In this document: positions 1-12,670 of the stretch, one piece after another | Position numbering within the stretch: position 1 is the stretch's first letter | Layout: each line of letters opens with the position of its first letter | From: Linnemannia schmuckeri | Lineage: Eukaryota; Mortierellomycota; Mortierellomycetes; Mortierellales; Mortierellaceae | Direction: 5' to 3' | Length of the DNA: 64,000 bases | Assembly: GCA_029449235.1 (NCBI GenBank) | Contig: JANATG010000002.1 | Coordinates: 682,001 to 746,000, forward strand | Program-made: the position numbers and the translations under genes | Notes under the pieces: model-generated | The model's input: the letters and a program-made list of their open reading frames with translations, nothing else | Told to the model about the DNA's origin: nothing | Database searches by the model: none

Positions 1-2800
1 CTTGTTGGAGAGATGAGTGCATGGGTAGTGGTGGCAACGTCTCTTGTTTTTTTGTTTGTTTGTTCATATGTCCGTTGTGAACTTGTTTTAGCTTTTTTAC
101 CTGTACTCGAACAAAGCACGAGTGTACACTAGGTACGAGGAGCGAACTAGGAAATGACGAGACCTACTACAAAGGAATAGATCCATACTGTAGTTCACGT
201 ATTTTTCTTTGTGTTCATAGGTAGTTTCCTAGAAGCAAACACTTTGGTATTGAGTGTTGGTGAGGATGTGAGAGTACGGACAGGGGTACGACTGTTTCTA
301 GTTTCAGTGTTTGTATGTTTGATGTGTGTGGTGTGTGTGTACTGACACCCCTACCATTACCCCTGCACCTGAGAAATGATGATCATAGTGGTATGATAAT
401 GATAATGATGATAAGGCATGAAGGCTTTCTTGCACAACATGGCTTGGCCTCGTAAGCAAACAAAATATGCATTTTTTTTTTTCCTTCCTTCCTCCCGTTC
501 AGAGGGGACATTCTGTTGCTCTCATTCTCAGCCACTCTGATCAGATATCACATTCCCAGCAAAGCAGAAAAAGGTCTAGGGGGTGCAAGGGCAAGGTAAA
601 GCTAAGGTGTGAGTTTAAGAAGCGATAAAGTAGAAACAATCACCGGGAGGGAACCGACACAAAACCGTATCCCATCCCCATCCTATTCTTGGGCTCCAAA
701 AATAAAATGCTGGGCCCACTTGGGTCCCATTCATACACATGCAATCCAATTATGTTATTTTCCCTACTTTTGCATTGTTGGCTTAGGTGTTGTTTGTTTG
801 TTTTCCTTTTCTATGTTTTTCCCGCGGTAACGGATGGTGCACTAGTTTCTAACAAAAGGGTATCCTGACGGGAAGAAACAAAAAAAAAATCATGGTGACC
901 ATTATTGCATGGAGTGCTCGAACCGCATTTTCGCAGAAGAAAAGGAAGAGAACCATTGGGGATGTTCGTAAGAAAGAAGAAACAGCGGAGCGGAACAAAA
1001 TGTTTCCAAAAGTTCAGGTCGGAGAAGAGAGGGGAAAGGGATGAATAGGGCGGGTCTTTCTGTTCATAATTCAGCAATAATTGGATCCAATGGAGAGGTG
1101 AAGGGTTCATCTGGAGCGGAAAGTAAAATAGATATCCGTACCTGAGTATCCCATTCGTACAGGACCCATTCATATATCAGATGCACCCATTCCCTCGCAT
1201 GTTATGCTGGAAATGAAAAACATGATGCCGATGATGCCAATGGGTGAATAAGTTGCATAGTTGCATTGGTTGGTTGCATGGTTGCATGGTTGCATGGATA
1301 TGAATGTGAGAATGTGCACCAGGGCAGGCTATTGTTATCGCTGATTGCATTTACACATTATTTTCATTTTCATTTTCATTTTCGATCAATGATCGACTAT
1401 CTTCTTGTCCTTTCTACTCTTGCCTTCCTGCTCCTGCTCCGCTTCTCTTCCCAATCCCAACGAATAAATTCGTCAAACAGGCAGTGCTTACTCTCGCTCT
1501 TTTTTGTTTTCTTTTTTTGCTCTCATATACCCGCTTTGTTTCTTCTTTCCTTCGCTTGAAACAGATCGACTTTGGAAATAGTTATTTTGGAGTAGGCCTG
1601 ACCATGGAATAAAATAGAGCCAAAGAAAATGGGAAGAAACAACACATGTACATGCGCACAAGGTGTACAGGGTATATCACACAAGTGCTCCACGCCACAC
1701 TCCAAGTCCAAGCTAGAACAACAAACATAGCATACCCATCCCTCATCAAGCAAAGCAACGCTCGTTCCTTCTTGTTTCCGCTTTGTTGTTTGTCGCATGT
1801 TTTGCATTGCCTTTTTTCATCCCCTTTTTATGTTTGTGTCTGACCTGATTTTTTTAATTGTGTACAAACTGTCTTTGATTCCTTTCAAAAACAAAAAAAA
1901 AAAAAAAACTTTGTTGAGATGATGCATGCGTGCGAGCACAAAGCGTGCAGGTACAAAAAAAGGAAGAGATAGACAGACAGACGAACGAGATAGATTTTTG
2001 AAGAAGGTGGCGCTCCAGACTGACCCATGGACCCCCTACTGTACTGTACCTTGTCTCTCTGGTTCTCGATCTCTATCTATCCTTAACAAACACACACACA
2101 CACCCTCTCTCCTTGTTATGTTTTCAACTGCTTCGATTTGCAAACAAGACAAGACAGATAGACGGAGGCAGGAGACAGGGGATCGAAATATAATAAGGTA
2201 ATAATGAATCCATGCCATGCCGTTCTCTTACATTATTACACAGGAGATCCAATATTTGCTTAAAATAAATGAGAGGTCGAGACGAGTGAGAGGAACGAGG
2301 AGGAGGGGCTACGAAGAGAAAGGACCTTTTTATTCATGCTGAAAAAGCAATTGTTTGCGTCGCGTGTGAAATAATGACTAATGAATGAATGATTTAACAC
2401 TTCTTCCCTCCTTCCTTGCCTCGCCTTTGATGCCTGCTTAGGCGATGCGATGCGATGCAAAACGGACAAGGGGAGGAAAGAGAGGAAGGAAGAAGGAAGG
2501 CGAGAGGTAGTTAGATAGGCTGCTGCATATTGACGGGCAGGCAGGTAGATAAACAGACAACTGGCATGACATGGCAAGGCAGGGCAGGGCTGGCAGGGCA
2601 GGGCTGAAGCATTTGAATTTGGTGTAGGAGTTTGTTCTGTTCTCTGTCATTGGGATAGTTGCTCTGTCGTCTGTTAACAGAGGCGCGGCATTATGGGTAA
2701 ATGACAAACAATAGAAAAAATAGCAAAAAGTATTCGCAAATAAATCATGCTGAGCAAGACAGACAGAACTGATCGGCCCTCTGTTGTTATTGTTCTTTGC

Positions 2801-2840
<40 letters not shown>

Positions 2841-2841
2841 G
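2801..2841. repeat. (TTG)n microsatellite
   Basis: About 13 uninterrupted TTG units lie in intergenic DNA. Six-frame translation gives poly-Cys or poly-Val frames that are artefacts of the repeat. Confidence 0.9.
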
Positions 2842-4033
2842 CTATTCTTCCATCCTTCTCTTGTATTTATTTCCTTTCCTCCGACGACCACAAGGACACA
2901 AGGACACAAAATTGTCCCGGCAAGCGCCTTATCCTCTCATTTAAATTAGGTTGTCTGCTTTTTTTTTCTTGAACTGAATAGTTGAATTGTAGGATTGAGA
3001 CGTTTTCAATTCTCCCTCTATTACTTTTACATTACTTGTTTTTCTTCCCAGCGGAGGGACAATTAGATTAGAATGGATGGGCCCTCCCCTTCTCTTTTTT
3101 CCTTTCTTTCTCCCCCCTATCAGTTCAATTCAACGGGATTGTTGGATTTTGTATTGCATTGGATTGAACTGCATTGGGCAACCATGCGTCTGTCTATCCA
3201 AAAGGTGTGAGATGAGGTGTGAAAACGAAAGAAAGGGGTTGGCTGACAGTTCATGATGATGAAGAGGAGAATGGGTGAGGAGAGAGACACAAAGAAGGCA
3301 ACAAGGGTAATAGGCGAAGGAGAGTCTCAAGAGAAGAATTAGAGGAAGGGATGATAATAATGATTTGATGAGAAGGAAGCAGCAGAATAGGCAATGGAGT
3401 GGTGGTGGGTTGTGTATGTGTGAGTGAGTACGATGCGTGTGCATGTGTGCATATGTGCATGTGTGTGTGCTTATATGTGTGGGAGTAAACAGAGTGTTTG
3501 AATGAAGCGAGAAGGCGAGAGTTAGGGAGAGAGAGAGAACATCCATCCCAAATTCAAAGTGAGTATATGTACATATCTCACCAAAGAAGAAAAAGAGGAC
3601 ATCCCATCCCATCCCCCCCATTGGAACGCTCTCTTCTTCTTTCTTTCCTCTTTCCTCTTCTCTTTCTCCTCTTTCTTCTCTCCTTCCTCTCTCCTTCCTC
3701 TTTCTTCTCTTTTCCCTTTCTCTTTCTCCTCTTCCTTCTTCCTTCTTCCTTCTTCCTTCTTGCTCCTCTCAGTTGGTCACCCCCTTGTCTCCTCCTCTGT
3801 TCCTTGACCCTATCCTATCCTCCTTGTCCTCTCTCCGTCGCTCTTTACTCATTTACATCCTTTATCTGTCTTATCATCAACCATTCGCTTATCACTCTAT
3901 ATCACTCCACTCACTCTTCCTCTTTTTTTTTTATTAACGGTTCTTCTCTCATCAACCATCCTCGGTTTATCATATTCATTGTCCTGCAGACCATTCACGA
4001 CCCTCCTTCTTTACTTCTCTACTACTTTTACTC

Positions 4034-4075
4034 TCTTTCACTCTCCACTCTCCACTCTCCACTCTCCACTCTGTT
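4034..4075. repeat. CACTCTC short tandem repeat in pyrimidine tract
   Basis: Several tandem copies of a CACTCTC-type unit lie about 250 bases upstream of the poly-Q gene start, within the CT-rich leader. It is a simple repeat, with no sign of coding. Confidence 0.7.
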
Positions 4076-4320
4076 ACTCTTTCTTACTCGCCCGTACCTT
4101 GTTCCTTCTTCGGCAGCAAAGCACAAACTCGCATAACAGCTTCGCACTTCATTCACTCTCCTCCATCTTTATCTATTTCTTCTCATTCTCTTGACCATCA
4201 ACAACACATATACCCCCTTGACACAACAACAGCCCTGCAACAGCCAAGCAACGCCAAGATAAAGACAAACGACAACCAAAAGAAGATTTAATAACAACAA
4301 CAAACAACAAACAATCGACA

Positions 4321-7300
4321 ATGACAGGTGTCTCTGACTTCTCGGCCAAGGTGTCGAGACATGTCTCCCAACGGCTCCACACCTCGATCACACCCCTCAC
4401 CGAGGCTAATCTCTACCGACACACTGTTACTGTAAGTGTCTCCTTCAACTCCTTCCTTTTCTTCCGAGGAGAAAAGGGAATATACATTCTCCTTCTTTCC
4501 CATGCTATCCTGACCACTGTACTCGCCCTATTCTTTCTTCTCTTGTTCCATTCTCCCCGTTGGACCCGCTCGCGCCCCTTATCCCCTTCTTTCTTACTTC
4601 AATTCCTTTGCTCTTGCTGCACTCCCCTTCTTCTCCCTTGTCTACCCCCTTGCAACCAAACCATACCCATGTGTCCTTGCACTACCTCCTTTGAACCTTT
4701 GAAAGGCCTCCAAAAGTGAGAAAGGGGATCATTGGCGTCTTTATGTTGTCAGTGATTGTGTTTGTCTGTATGTATGTCTGACGTTCGACCACCATTGTAT
4801 CAGACAGACGCAGAACCTGACCAATCATGGCATGGCATAATCATATACGCCCACAGGGGCAGTGTCTTTATTTGCTCGCTGTCTTTTTCCTTGCACCACC
4901 CACACCTACTCACATAGACAAACAAAGAGACAAAAAAGAATGAACTCAAAAGGGAGAACAAAGGGTGTATGGAAGTAAAACAACATCATGGGCTGTATGG
5001 GTGTTGCATACCATGGGGAAAAAGAAAAAGAGGATGGGACGGAATGACACTGTCTACCAATGCACACACTCTATTTTTGAATCAGATCTCATCTAAAAAA
5101 AAAAAAAAAAAAAATAACAGCTGATCATCGTTAATAACGTCCCTCTCTTCCTTCTTCTCTTCTTGTTCTTGTTTGTTACTTGCTTGTTGTTCTGCTGGAC
5201 ATGTTTGGTTTCCTTTTGGAATTGGCATCCAAATAGAGCCCACCCTCGCAAGAGGCCAAGCTGAAGCACATCCTTGGATACGTCGAATTACAGCGCGAAC
5301 TCATCGCACTAGAAGAGGACCTCTATCGCAGCGTAACAGACAAAGGGCATTGGCACAACACCACCACCAACAACAACAACTACAGCTCTTGCACAAACAA
5401 CAATGCCAACAACATCGAGTTACACAGCTCTCAACTTGCCCCACATCGCAAGAACACACAATACCCTGACGACGACCAACTCGATCTCTTACATAGTTTA
5501 CCCCAACAACATCCGCAACAACAGCCCGCTCTCGTTTACCGCCGATCTGTTACCGGTTCGTACCACCAGCGCAAGAACAGCTCACCAAACCCATACACAC
5601 AACAACAACAGCGCACACCACCCCCTCTCCCTTCTCCTGCTCTCTTTATGCAGCAACATCACCAACAACAGCAACAACAGCAGCAGCTCAATCAATCTCG
5701 CCTTGTACAGCAACATCAACAAAAACAGACCACAGGAACCCCTGCACAACGCCATCTCGATAACATCCCTGATGGTCTGGATCCAACCATGGCCCTCCCA
5801 AGAGCCCTCCCAAGGACCAAAATGACCCATCACGATCAAACACTCTATCGCGACTCCTTCTACTCGGGGATTGGCCAAGAAAACGATTGGCGACAACTGG
5901 AAGAGCTTGATCCGGACAGTCTGGCGGGCATCCACCTCTATGGCGACACTTCTGATCTCCATCCACACGCCACCTTCCAGCAGCAACGACAACAACAACC
6001 CTCACCTGCCGCAGCATCCTCGCCCTTGAACAAATACCCGACCTACGAACATACACCAGCACCCGCACCAAGGGACAGTGATTGGCAGCACGAACGGCAT
6101 CTTCAGCAGTTACAGCAGCAGGCCATCCTGAGGCAGCTTCAGTATCCGGATGATGAGGATGAAGACGAGGACGAGGCTAAGGTGCAGATGGCGACAAGGC
6201 ATCGCCGGCAACACTCGATTGCCCAGGCTCAGCAGTTACAGTTTGAGCAACATCAGCGTCAACTGGTGTCGCCCCCACCGACTTTTATCGAGAAGGAAAA
6301 GAAGGCTGGTCGGTTCTCGGCCCGGTTCTCGTTCTTAACCCGTCGTCGTCAGCAACCTCAACAACAGCCACAACATCAACGCAGCGATAGTGTGCCGAAT
6401 GCGCCCAAGGAGTCCTGGTTGAATGACTCTGGTAACAACAACAAGTCTGGTGGTCACGACCGTCTCCACTCTTTGGGACATCGTCGTCGCAGCGGCCACC
6501 AATTGGTCGTCACCACAGCAGGAGCAGGAGGAGCATCACCATTACCACTCTCACTCTCGGGAGGCCCTGGAGCAACGACGCCTGTTGACGAGGAGCAAGA
6601 CCATTTCCGAGAGGAAGGGTATTCAGTTAACAACAAGAACAAGAACCGAGTTAAGCAGATGTTCAGGGATGTATTTGGGATCTCCAAGAAGAAGAGCCAG
6701 TCGCCAGATCTTGCCTTCCGAGACATATCCTTACCCTCGACCCACATCCGGTCGTCGTCTACTCCTGCGCACCACCATCAGCAATTGTACGGCCATCCTC
6801 CGCAGTTGGATCCCTCTATCAACAGTCAGTACAATTACTCGGCCGTTGTCGCCCAGCGCAAGGGGCTTATCACGCCTGTCTCGAGACCCGATACTGCACA
6901 GTCCAGCTATCGTAACGGCAATGACAACAACAGCAACAGCAGGAACCAGAACAACAACCATAACAGGAGTAAGGCCCGTGAGAGCCTTGTGGACCCTGTT
7001 CAGCAGCTAGGGTTCCAGAAGATGGAGTTTGACGAGGACTATGATATCCTTGGTGGCGTTGGCGATGACGCCTTCCCTGAGGGACATAACCCCTATTGCC
7101 AGACATCCTTGACCCCACCTCCGGCATCGTCTGTCCTCCGACACTCGACGTCTCCTCACCGCAGTTTCCTTAGTGGGTCAGCAGAGTACGAACCCGTCTT
7201 GATCACTGCCGCCGTTGTTAACAACAACAATACTCTTCAGCAACAGCAGTTGCAGTCGGAGCCGTCCGCTTTGGGCCTTCAGGAAGGAGGTTCGAGCGGG

Positions 7301-7813
7301 GCGATTGTAGGGGGACGGACGAGCAGACCGACACGTCCGCCATCGCAGATGATCAACGCCACGCCCACACCTAAGGACTATGTCGACAGCGGTTGTGACT
7401 CGAGCGGCGGAAATGAGCAGCCCTACACCACCACCGCGTCTAACGCCACTACCCTCAACCAACACCACACCAACACCACTGCTGCCACCACCATCAAGGG
7501 TGAAAGCATCTACAGCCAACAACAACAGCAGCCTTATCTCCACACCTCACCCCAGCCTGCTGTTGCAGCGACAGGATCGGCAAGTCAGCACCAAAGGTCG
7601 CCTTCGTATGATAACGATCGGGCAATGACCATTTCAACGTACGATAATGGGCCCACGATTGTGTCGATGGCTCAGGTACAGAAGGTTGATTTGGAGGGTT
7701 TGCGACAGAGCCATGGTCATTATTCTCTTCACCAATCTCATCACCATCAGACGCCGCCTTCGCACCATTCTCATCATCTGGGGATGGTTGCTGTTGAGTC
7801 CCCTTTTGCTTAA
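4321..7813 (+). CDS. Poly-Q-rich protein of unknown function (895 aa, 2 exons)
   Basis: Exon 1 is 4321-4431 and exon 2 is 5237-7813. The 805-base intron starts GTAAGT and ends in AG, and the join keeps phase 0. Exon 1 plus the start of exon 2 gives about 80 residues of helical, non-repetitive sequence (roughly residues 25-65, with an EALKHILGYVELQ-like amphipathic stretch). This is the only part that looks folded. The rest is Gln/His/Asn/Ser/Pro-rich and disordered, with an acidic DEDEDEDE patch near residue 330 followed by a basic RHRRQ segment, an aromatic KAGRFSARFSF patch, and a KNRVKQMFRDVFGISKKK helix near the middle. I recognise no family. The mix of short conserved-looking islands in disordered poly-Q suggests a regulatory or scaffold protein, but that is inference. 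The first ATG after the CT-rich leader is taken as the start. Confidence 0.8.
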
Positions 7814-8266
7814 ACGGCCTGGGGTCTGGACTCGACAGAGGCGCACAGTGCAAGCAAGCAAACAAGCAAATAACAACAATAGCAACTCAGCAACAACAAC
7901 TCAGTAACTCAGCAGCTACATCACTTTGTATATACCACATCCACATCCCATTTTCATCTAACCACATTCATGCATGCATTTGAGAAAGAAAACCTCTTTA
8001 ACAACAATAAGAGATTTGTACAAAAATAATAAAAAAAAAACGGCACTCTTCTTTGATTTGTGTCAATGTATCATAATAAGTTAAAATGCAAAAAAAGAAC
8101 TATGTTTGTGTGGTCGTATGAAATCTGATATAAAAAATGAGAATGAAGGAAATGAGATATCGGAGGCACAAAAATAGCGCGTAAAATAAATGGCGTGAAT
8201 GAAAAAAAAAAAAAAAAAAAAATAAGGGGGGGAGGGAATGGAAGGGAGAGAAAAAAAACCCGTCGT
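7814..8266. other. Convergent 3' ends of the poly-Q and CotH genes
   Basis: The interval between two tail-to-tail genes is A/T-rich, with several poly-A/T runs (for example near 8030 and 8200-8222) and AATAATAAA-like signals suitable for polyadenylation. No coding potential is seen. Confidence 0.6.
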
Positions 8267-10324
8267 TTACAGCAGTGCGGCGAACAGTGCAACAAGAACG
8301 GTCATAACAACCAGACGTCCAGCAGCACTCCGGAGAGACAAGGGTACGGCAGCACCACTGGTAATAAACGCCTCAACATCCGAAGCTCCACCCTTCGACT
8401 TTTTCTCATTCCTCTTCACCCTATCCGCCGTCCCCGGGGGAACCACAAATCTCAAATCCTTCTGCAACTCCTGCACCCTCTGCTCAATCCAGGGCTTCAC
8501 TCCCAAATTCATATCTTTTACCGGCCCAGTCAAACTGGCATGGAAATCTGTCTCCTTCCAGTTGTTGGATTTGCCCGGATATCCTGATCTGTCGATTGAG
8601 TCGTCCCATGCGACATCCTTTGCGAGCATCTTTTCGTATGCGTCGATCCTAGGGAAGAGGGCTTCGGGTTTAAAGGCGTAGGAAACGATTTCGCGGAGGG
8701 TTTGTTCGAACCGTTTGTTGAGATCTGGGGATTTGAAGATCAGTTTTGTGATCATAGGCCTGTCATGAGCGGAGAAGTCGGCATAGGTTTGGTAGCTTGT
8801 CAGGGTATCGGTAGGGTCGCCGTCTCCGAAAGTACCATCGAAATCTGTCGAGATCCATTGCCATTTGCCAGTGGGGGCGTTGAGGGTTGGGTTGAAGTAG
8901 ATGAAGTAGTTGGACCCGGACCACCAGTAGGCGTCCCAGGAGCCGCCCAGGAACTCCATGGCCATATTGCGGAGGAATCCATCAACGTCCAAGCGAGACT
9001 CCCAGTACTCTCCTCCGTTCATGGTCGCCGGATCGAAATCGTTGAGATCCTTCATCAGCTGAATCAGCTGGGTCATCGGGGCCGTAACAGGATTAGACCC
9101 CAACGTCTTCATTTTGTAGCACTCCTTCGGGTAGGACTCGGCAGTCGGGCCCAGGTACCTCAAATCCCCCTGCGTCTCCACCGTCGGGGCATTCATCTGC
9201 CACAACGAACCCTTGACAACATTCCCATCCCCATGATGCACCGTCTGCTTCAAAAACGAACCCCCCACATCATCCACCATTAAATACAACCCGACCGCCT
9301 TCGAGTTCATATAAACCCGCACCCAACTTCCCTGCTGCGTCGGGACCCCGATGGCGTTCAAAACATCGATATACAGCTTCTCCCGGATCATTGTTGGGTC
9401 AGAGGACTCGGACCTCAGCTTGACACTCGGTCTCGAGAAGAAAGTCTGATTCTGGGGGGCCTTGGTATCGAACTCCAACTTGATGGCCTGCTTATTAAAC
9501 TCCATACTTGATTTCCCACTCACTCCAATCGTGATATTCTGGACCGAGTGTACCAGCTTATCATTGATATACCGGAAATCGGCATTCATAGGCTGCGCCT
9601 CCATGGGTTTCATCAACATAGCCTCCCACAGCCCGGCATCCCCTGTGAGATGAATCGTCGCGATGACTCCATCGTCAAAGATCTTGGTCTTGCTCATCTC
9701 CCACTGCTCATACACCAACGGGACAAGAGGCAACTTGGTATCCGCGACCTCTCTATCGAACACCTCATACGCCGTCTGGATCGCGGTAGGGTCGGCAAAG
9801 GAGCGAGTGAAATTCTCAAAGAGGATGGGGGCCCCCGAAGCGTCGAGTTTGACGTATTTGTAAGGGGTTGTAGCGGATGCGCCTGGGACGAGGACGGACC
9901 AGAGAGGGAAAGTGGTGGGGGAGGTGACCAGTTTTGTGATGGGTCCGTTTGGACTGGTTTGGACGCCGAAGCTGCCGGTTTCTGTGTCTGGGTATCCTAC
10001 GACATTGTATGTCACTATGAAAAGAAGGTACCCAAGAGGGTAGGTGTCGGGGAGGTATGGAGGGGAGAGAAGGAAGGAAGAGTTTAGCGACGTGATATTT
10101 TCTTCGAGGTAGGACGCTGATTTTTTTTTTCTTTAGCCTGCGTTCGTGTGGACATAAATAAGAATATAAGCACGAAACAGACAACTACAGAGTGAGGCAA
10201 GGTGAGGTACAAAATCTAGCCCTAGGCAGTTCCGCATTCGACTTGTTCGTCAAAACTCACCATCAGCGAGGGCAGATGTTGCCAGGTAGGTCAAGCCCAG
10301 CAGTAGTGTCCGCCTTGTAGTCAT
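8267..10324 (-). CDS. CotH-kinase-family, GPI-anchored surface protein (603 aa, 2 exons)
   Basis: Exon 1 (10324-10261) encodes a 20-residue signal peptide, MTTRRTLLLGLTYLATSALA. A 246-base GT-AG intron follows, then exon 2 (10014-8267) in phase. The body matches the CotH family of atypical kinases: a WVRVYMNSKAVGLYLMVDD-type core, then SNYFIYFNP, GKWQWISTDFDGTFG with the metal-binding DFD at about residues 412-414, and a C-terminal W-x-x-R-V helix. The last 30 residues are a small-residue site followed by a hydrophobic tail without positive charge, a typical GPI signal. Bacterial CotH phosphorylates spore-coat proteins. In Mucorales, GPI-anchored CotH proteins sit on the spore surface and include host-binding invasins. 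This copy has GDGDPTD where those invasins carry their defining peptide, so a host-binding role should not be assumed. It is likely a cell-surface or secretory-pathway kinase. Confidence 0.9.
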
Positions 10325-12670
10325 TGTCCGTGTGTTGTCTGCTGTGTATACTGAACGTGAGCGTGTGTGTTAAGAAGAAAAAGGGTGAAGTAGGATGCGA
10401 GGCAGGTGGATATCAAATATGCTTCGAGGTGCAGGATAGTCGGGGATTGTAGATCAAAGAATGCGTGAAGAAGAGAAGGAAAGAGAGGTGAAGGGAAAAA
10501 ATGAACCAACGGGTTCTGTCAATGTGAGGGTAGAAAAGGGAAGGGGACGTGAAAGTGGAATAGGTGGGTTGCAGGCCTCTTATTACTTGCAGAGGGACAG
10601 CATTAAATGGAAAGAGAAGCAAATGAAAGAGGAACGAAGAAAAGGTGAAAAAAGAGTGGAGATGACAAGAAAAAAAGAAAGAGAAAGACGAAAGGCAAAA
10701 GCAAGGATAGGAAAAACGATCAAAGAAACGAAACAAAGAGACAGCAAGGACAAGTGTGCAAAGAGTGAGCATTTGTCAAGGTCGTGTGCCTATGTGTTTC
10801 GTATCTGCGAGCATGCATAAGCTTAATGCGTGGTGTGCCATGGTGTGCCGTACGAACGCAGGAGGTCGCAACAGACATTGACAGAGTAAGAAATGTACAA
10901 GGCACACGATCACTAACCGAAGGAAGGTGCACTAAGATCGACAATATGTTTATCTTCTGGATTACCTTTTGGCCATTTCCACGGCCACGGCCGTGCTGCA
11001 TAATCTTCTTGCAAGTTGTCTCTTTTTGGTCGCCTGTGCTAATTGCTCTCGAACATGTAACGCAATCCTAGTCAGACGACTTAATGGACATAGGCCGAAA
11101 AAAACAAGGAGACAACAACCACACAGGAAAAAACGGAGGTTTTGATTTCATCCCTTTCATTGCTCTTTTCTTGTGCGCTTCTGAAAACACCAGGACATGG
11201 ATCATCGTCTCGGTAAGAAGGTCAACAAGCCTTTTTTGCTACGTCAAACCAGGAGGTGAAAAAAGAAGGATGGAGGGTATCGCGAATTGTCTTGGTAGAA
11301 ACGGATTCCACTATGTATCGTACGTTCTTTATAAGGTACTCAACCTCTTAGCTTTTGCTTCTTTGTTTGGACACCGTTGATGGATGGTCCAGGATGGATG
11401 CTTGAGGATTGAATAAAGGAAAAAGGCACAAACCCACACTATTTGCAAGGTTTACGAAAAGAAGAGGTGAAGGAAGAATAAAGAGGATAAAGATAAGGGA
11501 GGAAGAAACGCCCAATTCCTGTTTTTTATACGGTATATAGTGTATGGATGGGTTGGGCTTTTTTTTCAAAGGGGCACCAGCACTCCCAATCCAGGCAATG
11601 GCAAAGTGTCCTGAGCCTTAGTCGCCGTCCAGAACCAACGTGGGTGAAAGGAGAGGCCATGACTGAGCAAAAAGAGAAAATGCTCTCGGAGCCAGAGGAG
11701 GAAGAACAGAAGAAAAATTTTCATTTAGGAGCCAAATGGCAAGCGAACGAGCATCGTTTTGGTCAGTTCAGGAGACACAATCACAAGCAAGACAAGCAGC
11801 GAAAGAGCTCAGTTGGTTTTTTTTTTTCTTTTTTTGAATTTGATTTTGAAGAAAATAAGAGAAGAGTTTGTTACCAAGGACCCCAGAAGAGGTCCCAGGA
11901 TATCATCATCAGAGCAGTAGTATATATGGGGTCAGAAATGCCTTTTTGTAATCATTCAAGTTGAATATAATACAAGTATTGAATCATCATTGAAAAATAA
12001 ATGTATTGAAGAGATCTCCGTAGAGATTCTTCTTACAGATATAGTCAATACTACTGATGATAGGGAGAAAAAGTATTCACGATTAATCCGCGGTTTTATA
12101 GTACTGGAAGATGGGACTGCTAGAAAAGAATGGGATCAGGTCGTTTGGAAGGGAGTGGAAAAAGAATAGAGAGGATGGTAGGGGAAATGGGGACGGGTTT
12201 GAATAAAGCGACAATTTTTTTTTGTAGTATTCGGTTTGTTGTTTTGGGCATAGTTTTGTAATTTAAAATTGTGACGGCTTCTTCGTTGATGACCTTTGCC
12301 TCTCTTGTTCTTTGATGTTCTCTACATCATGTCCGACATGACGGGGATCCAATAAAAAAGATAGGACAGACTCTCGGAAAGTTTTCACGAGAAAAATTGT
12401 TCGTAGCCAGCTCCCCCCTTCTTTCTTGAAAAAAAGACAGAAATGAAAAAAAAATCGAACGGAACGATCCGAACAAACAAAAAGAGAGCAGATAGAAAAA
12501 GCCATACCCTCGGAACTGATCGTCTCCTTTGCCCTCGCGCTCCCGATCCTAACTCCAACTTTACCGCCCTAGGATTTCAATAGTAGTCACCAATTACTGT
12601 TGTTTATTAGTATTCTTTAGCGACGACTCCTGTGTGGTATCGTAGCCGTATCGCCTCTCATCGCCCGCGT
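10325..12670. other. Intergenic, purine-rich promoter side of the CotH gene
   Basis: No convincing gene. Bases 10450-10760 are strongly purine-rich on the plus strand, which makes a pyrimidine-rich leader for the minus-strand CotH gene. An open frame of 138 codons at 11548-11964 (+) has no recognisable domain or splice partner, and I leave it unannotated. The remainder is A/T-rich with homopolymer runs. Confidence 0.5.

Larger units (their letters stand above)
1..4320. other. Gene-free leader region, low complexity
   Basis: I find no reading frame here with protein-like composition or splice-joined partners. The stretch holds A/T runs, a TTG microsatellite near 2801-2841, a CA/GT-rich patch near 3400-3480 and, from about 3620 to 4300, a strongly pyrimidine-rich tract on the plus strand. 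The tract ends at the start codon of the poly-Q gene and probably represents its promoter and 5' UTR. The first few hundred bases could belong to the untranslated end of a gene outside the window. Confidence 0.6.

Noticed and set aside
3498..4136. 212-codon Ser/Leu/Phe frame
   Set aside because: Translation of the pyrimidine tract upstream of the poly-Q gene; low complexity only.
11548..11964. 138-codon plus-strand frame
   Set aside because: Charged but unrelated to any family I know, no splice context, and it ends in poly-Phe from a T run. Not supported as a gene.
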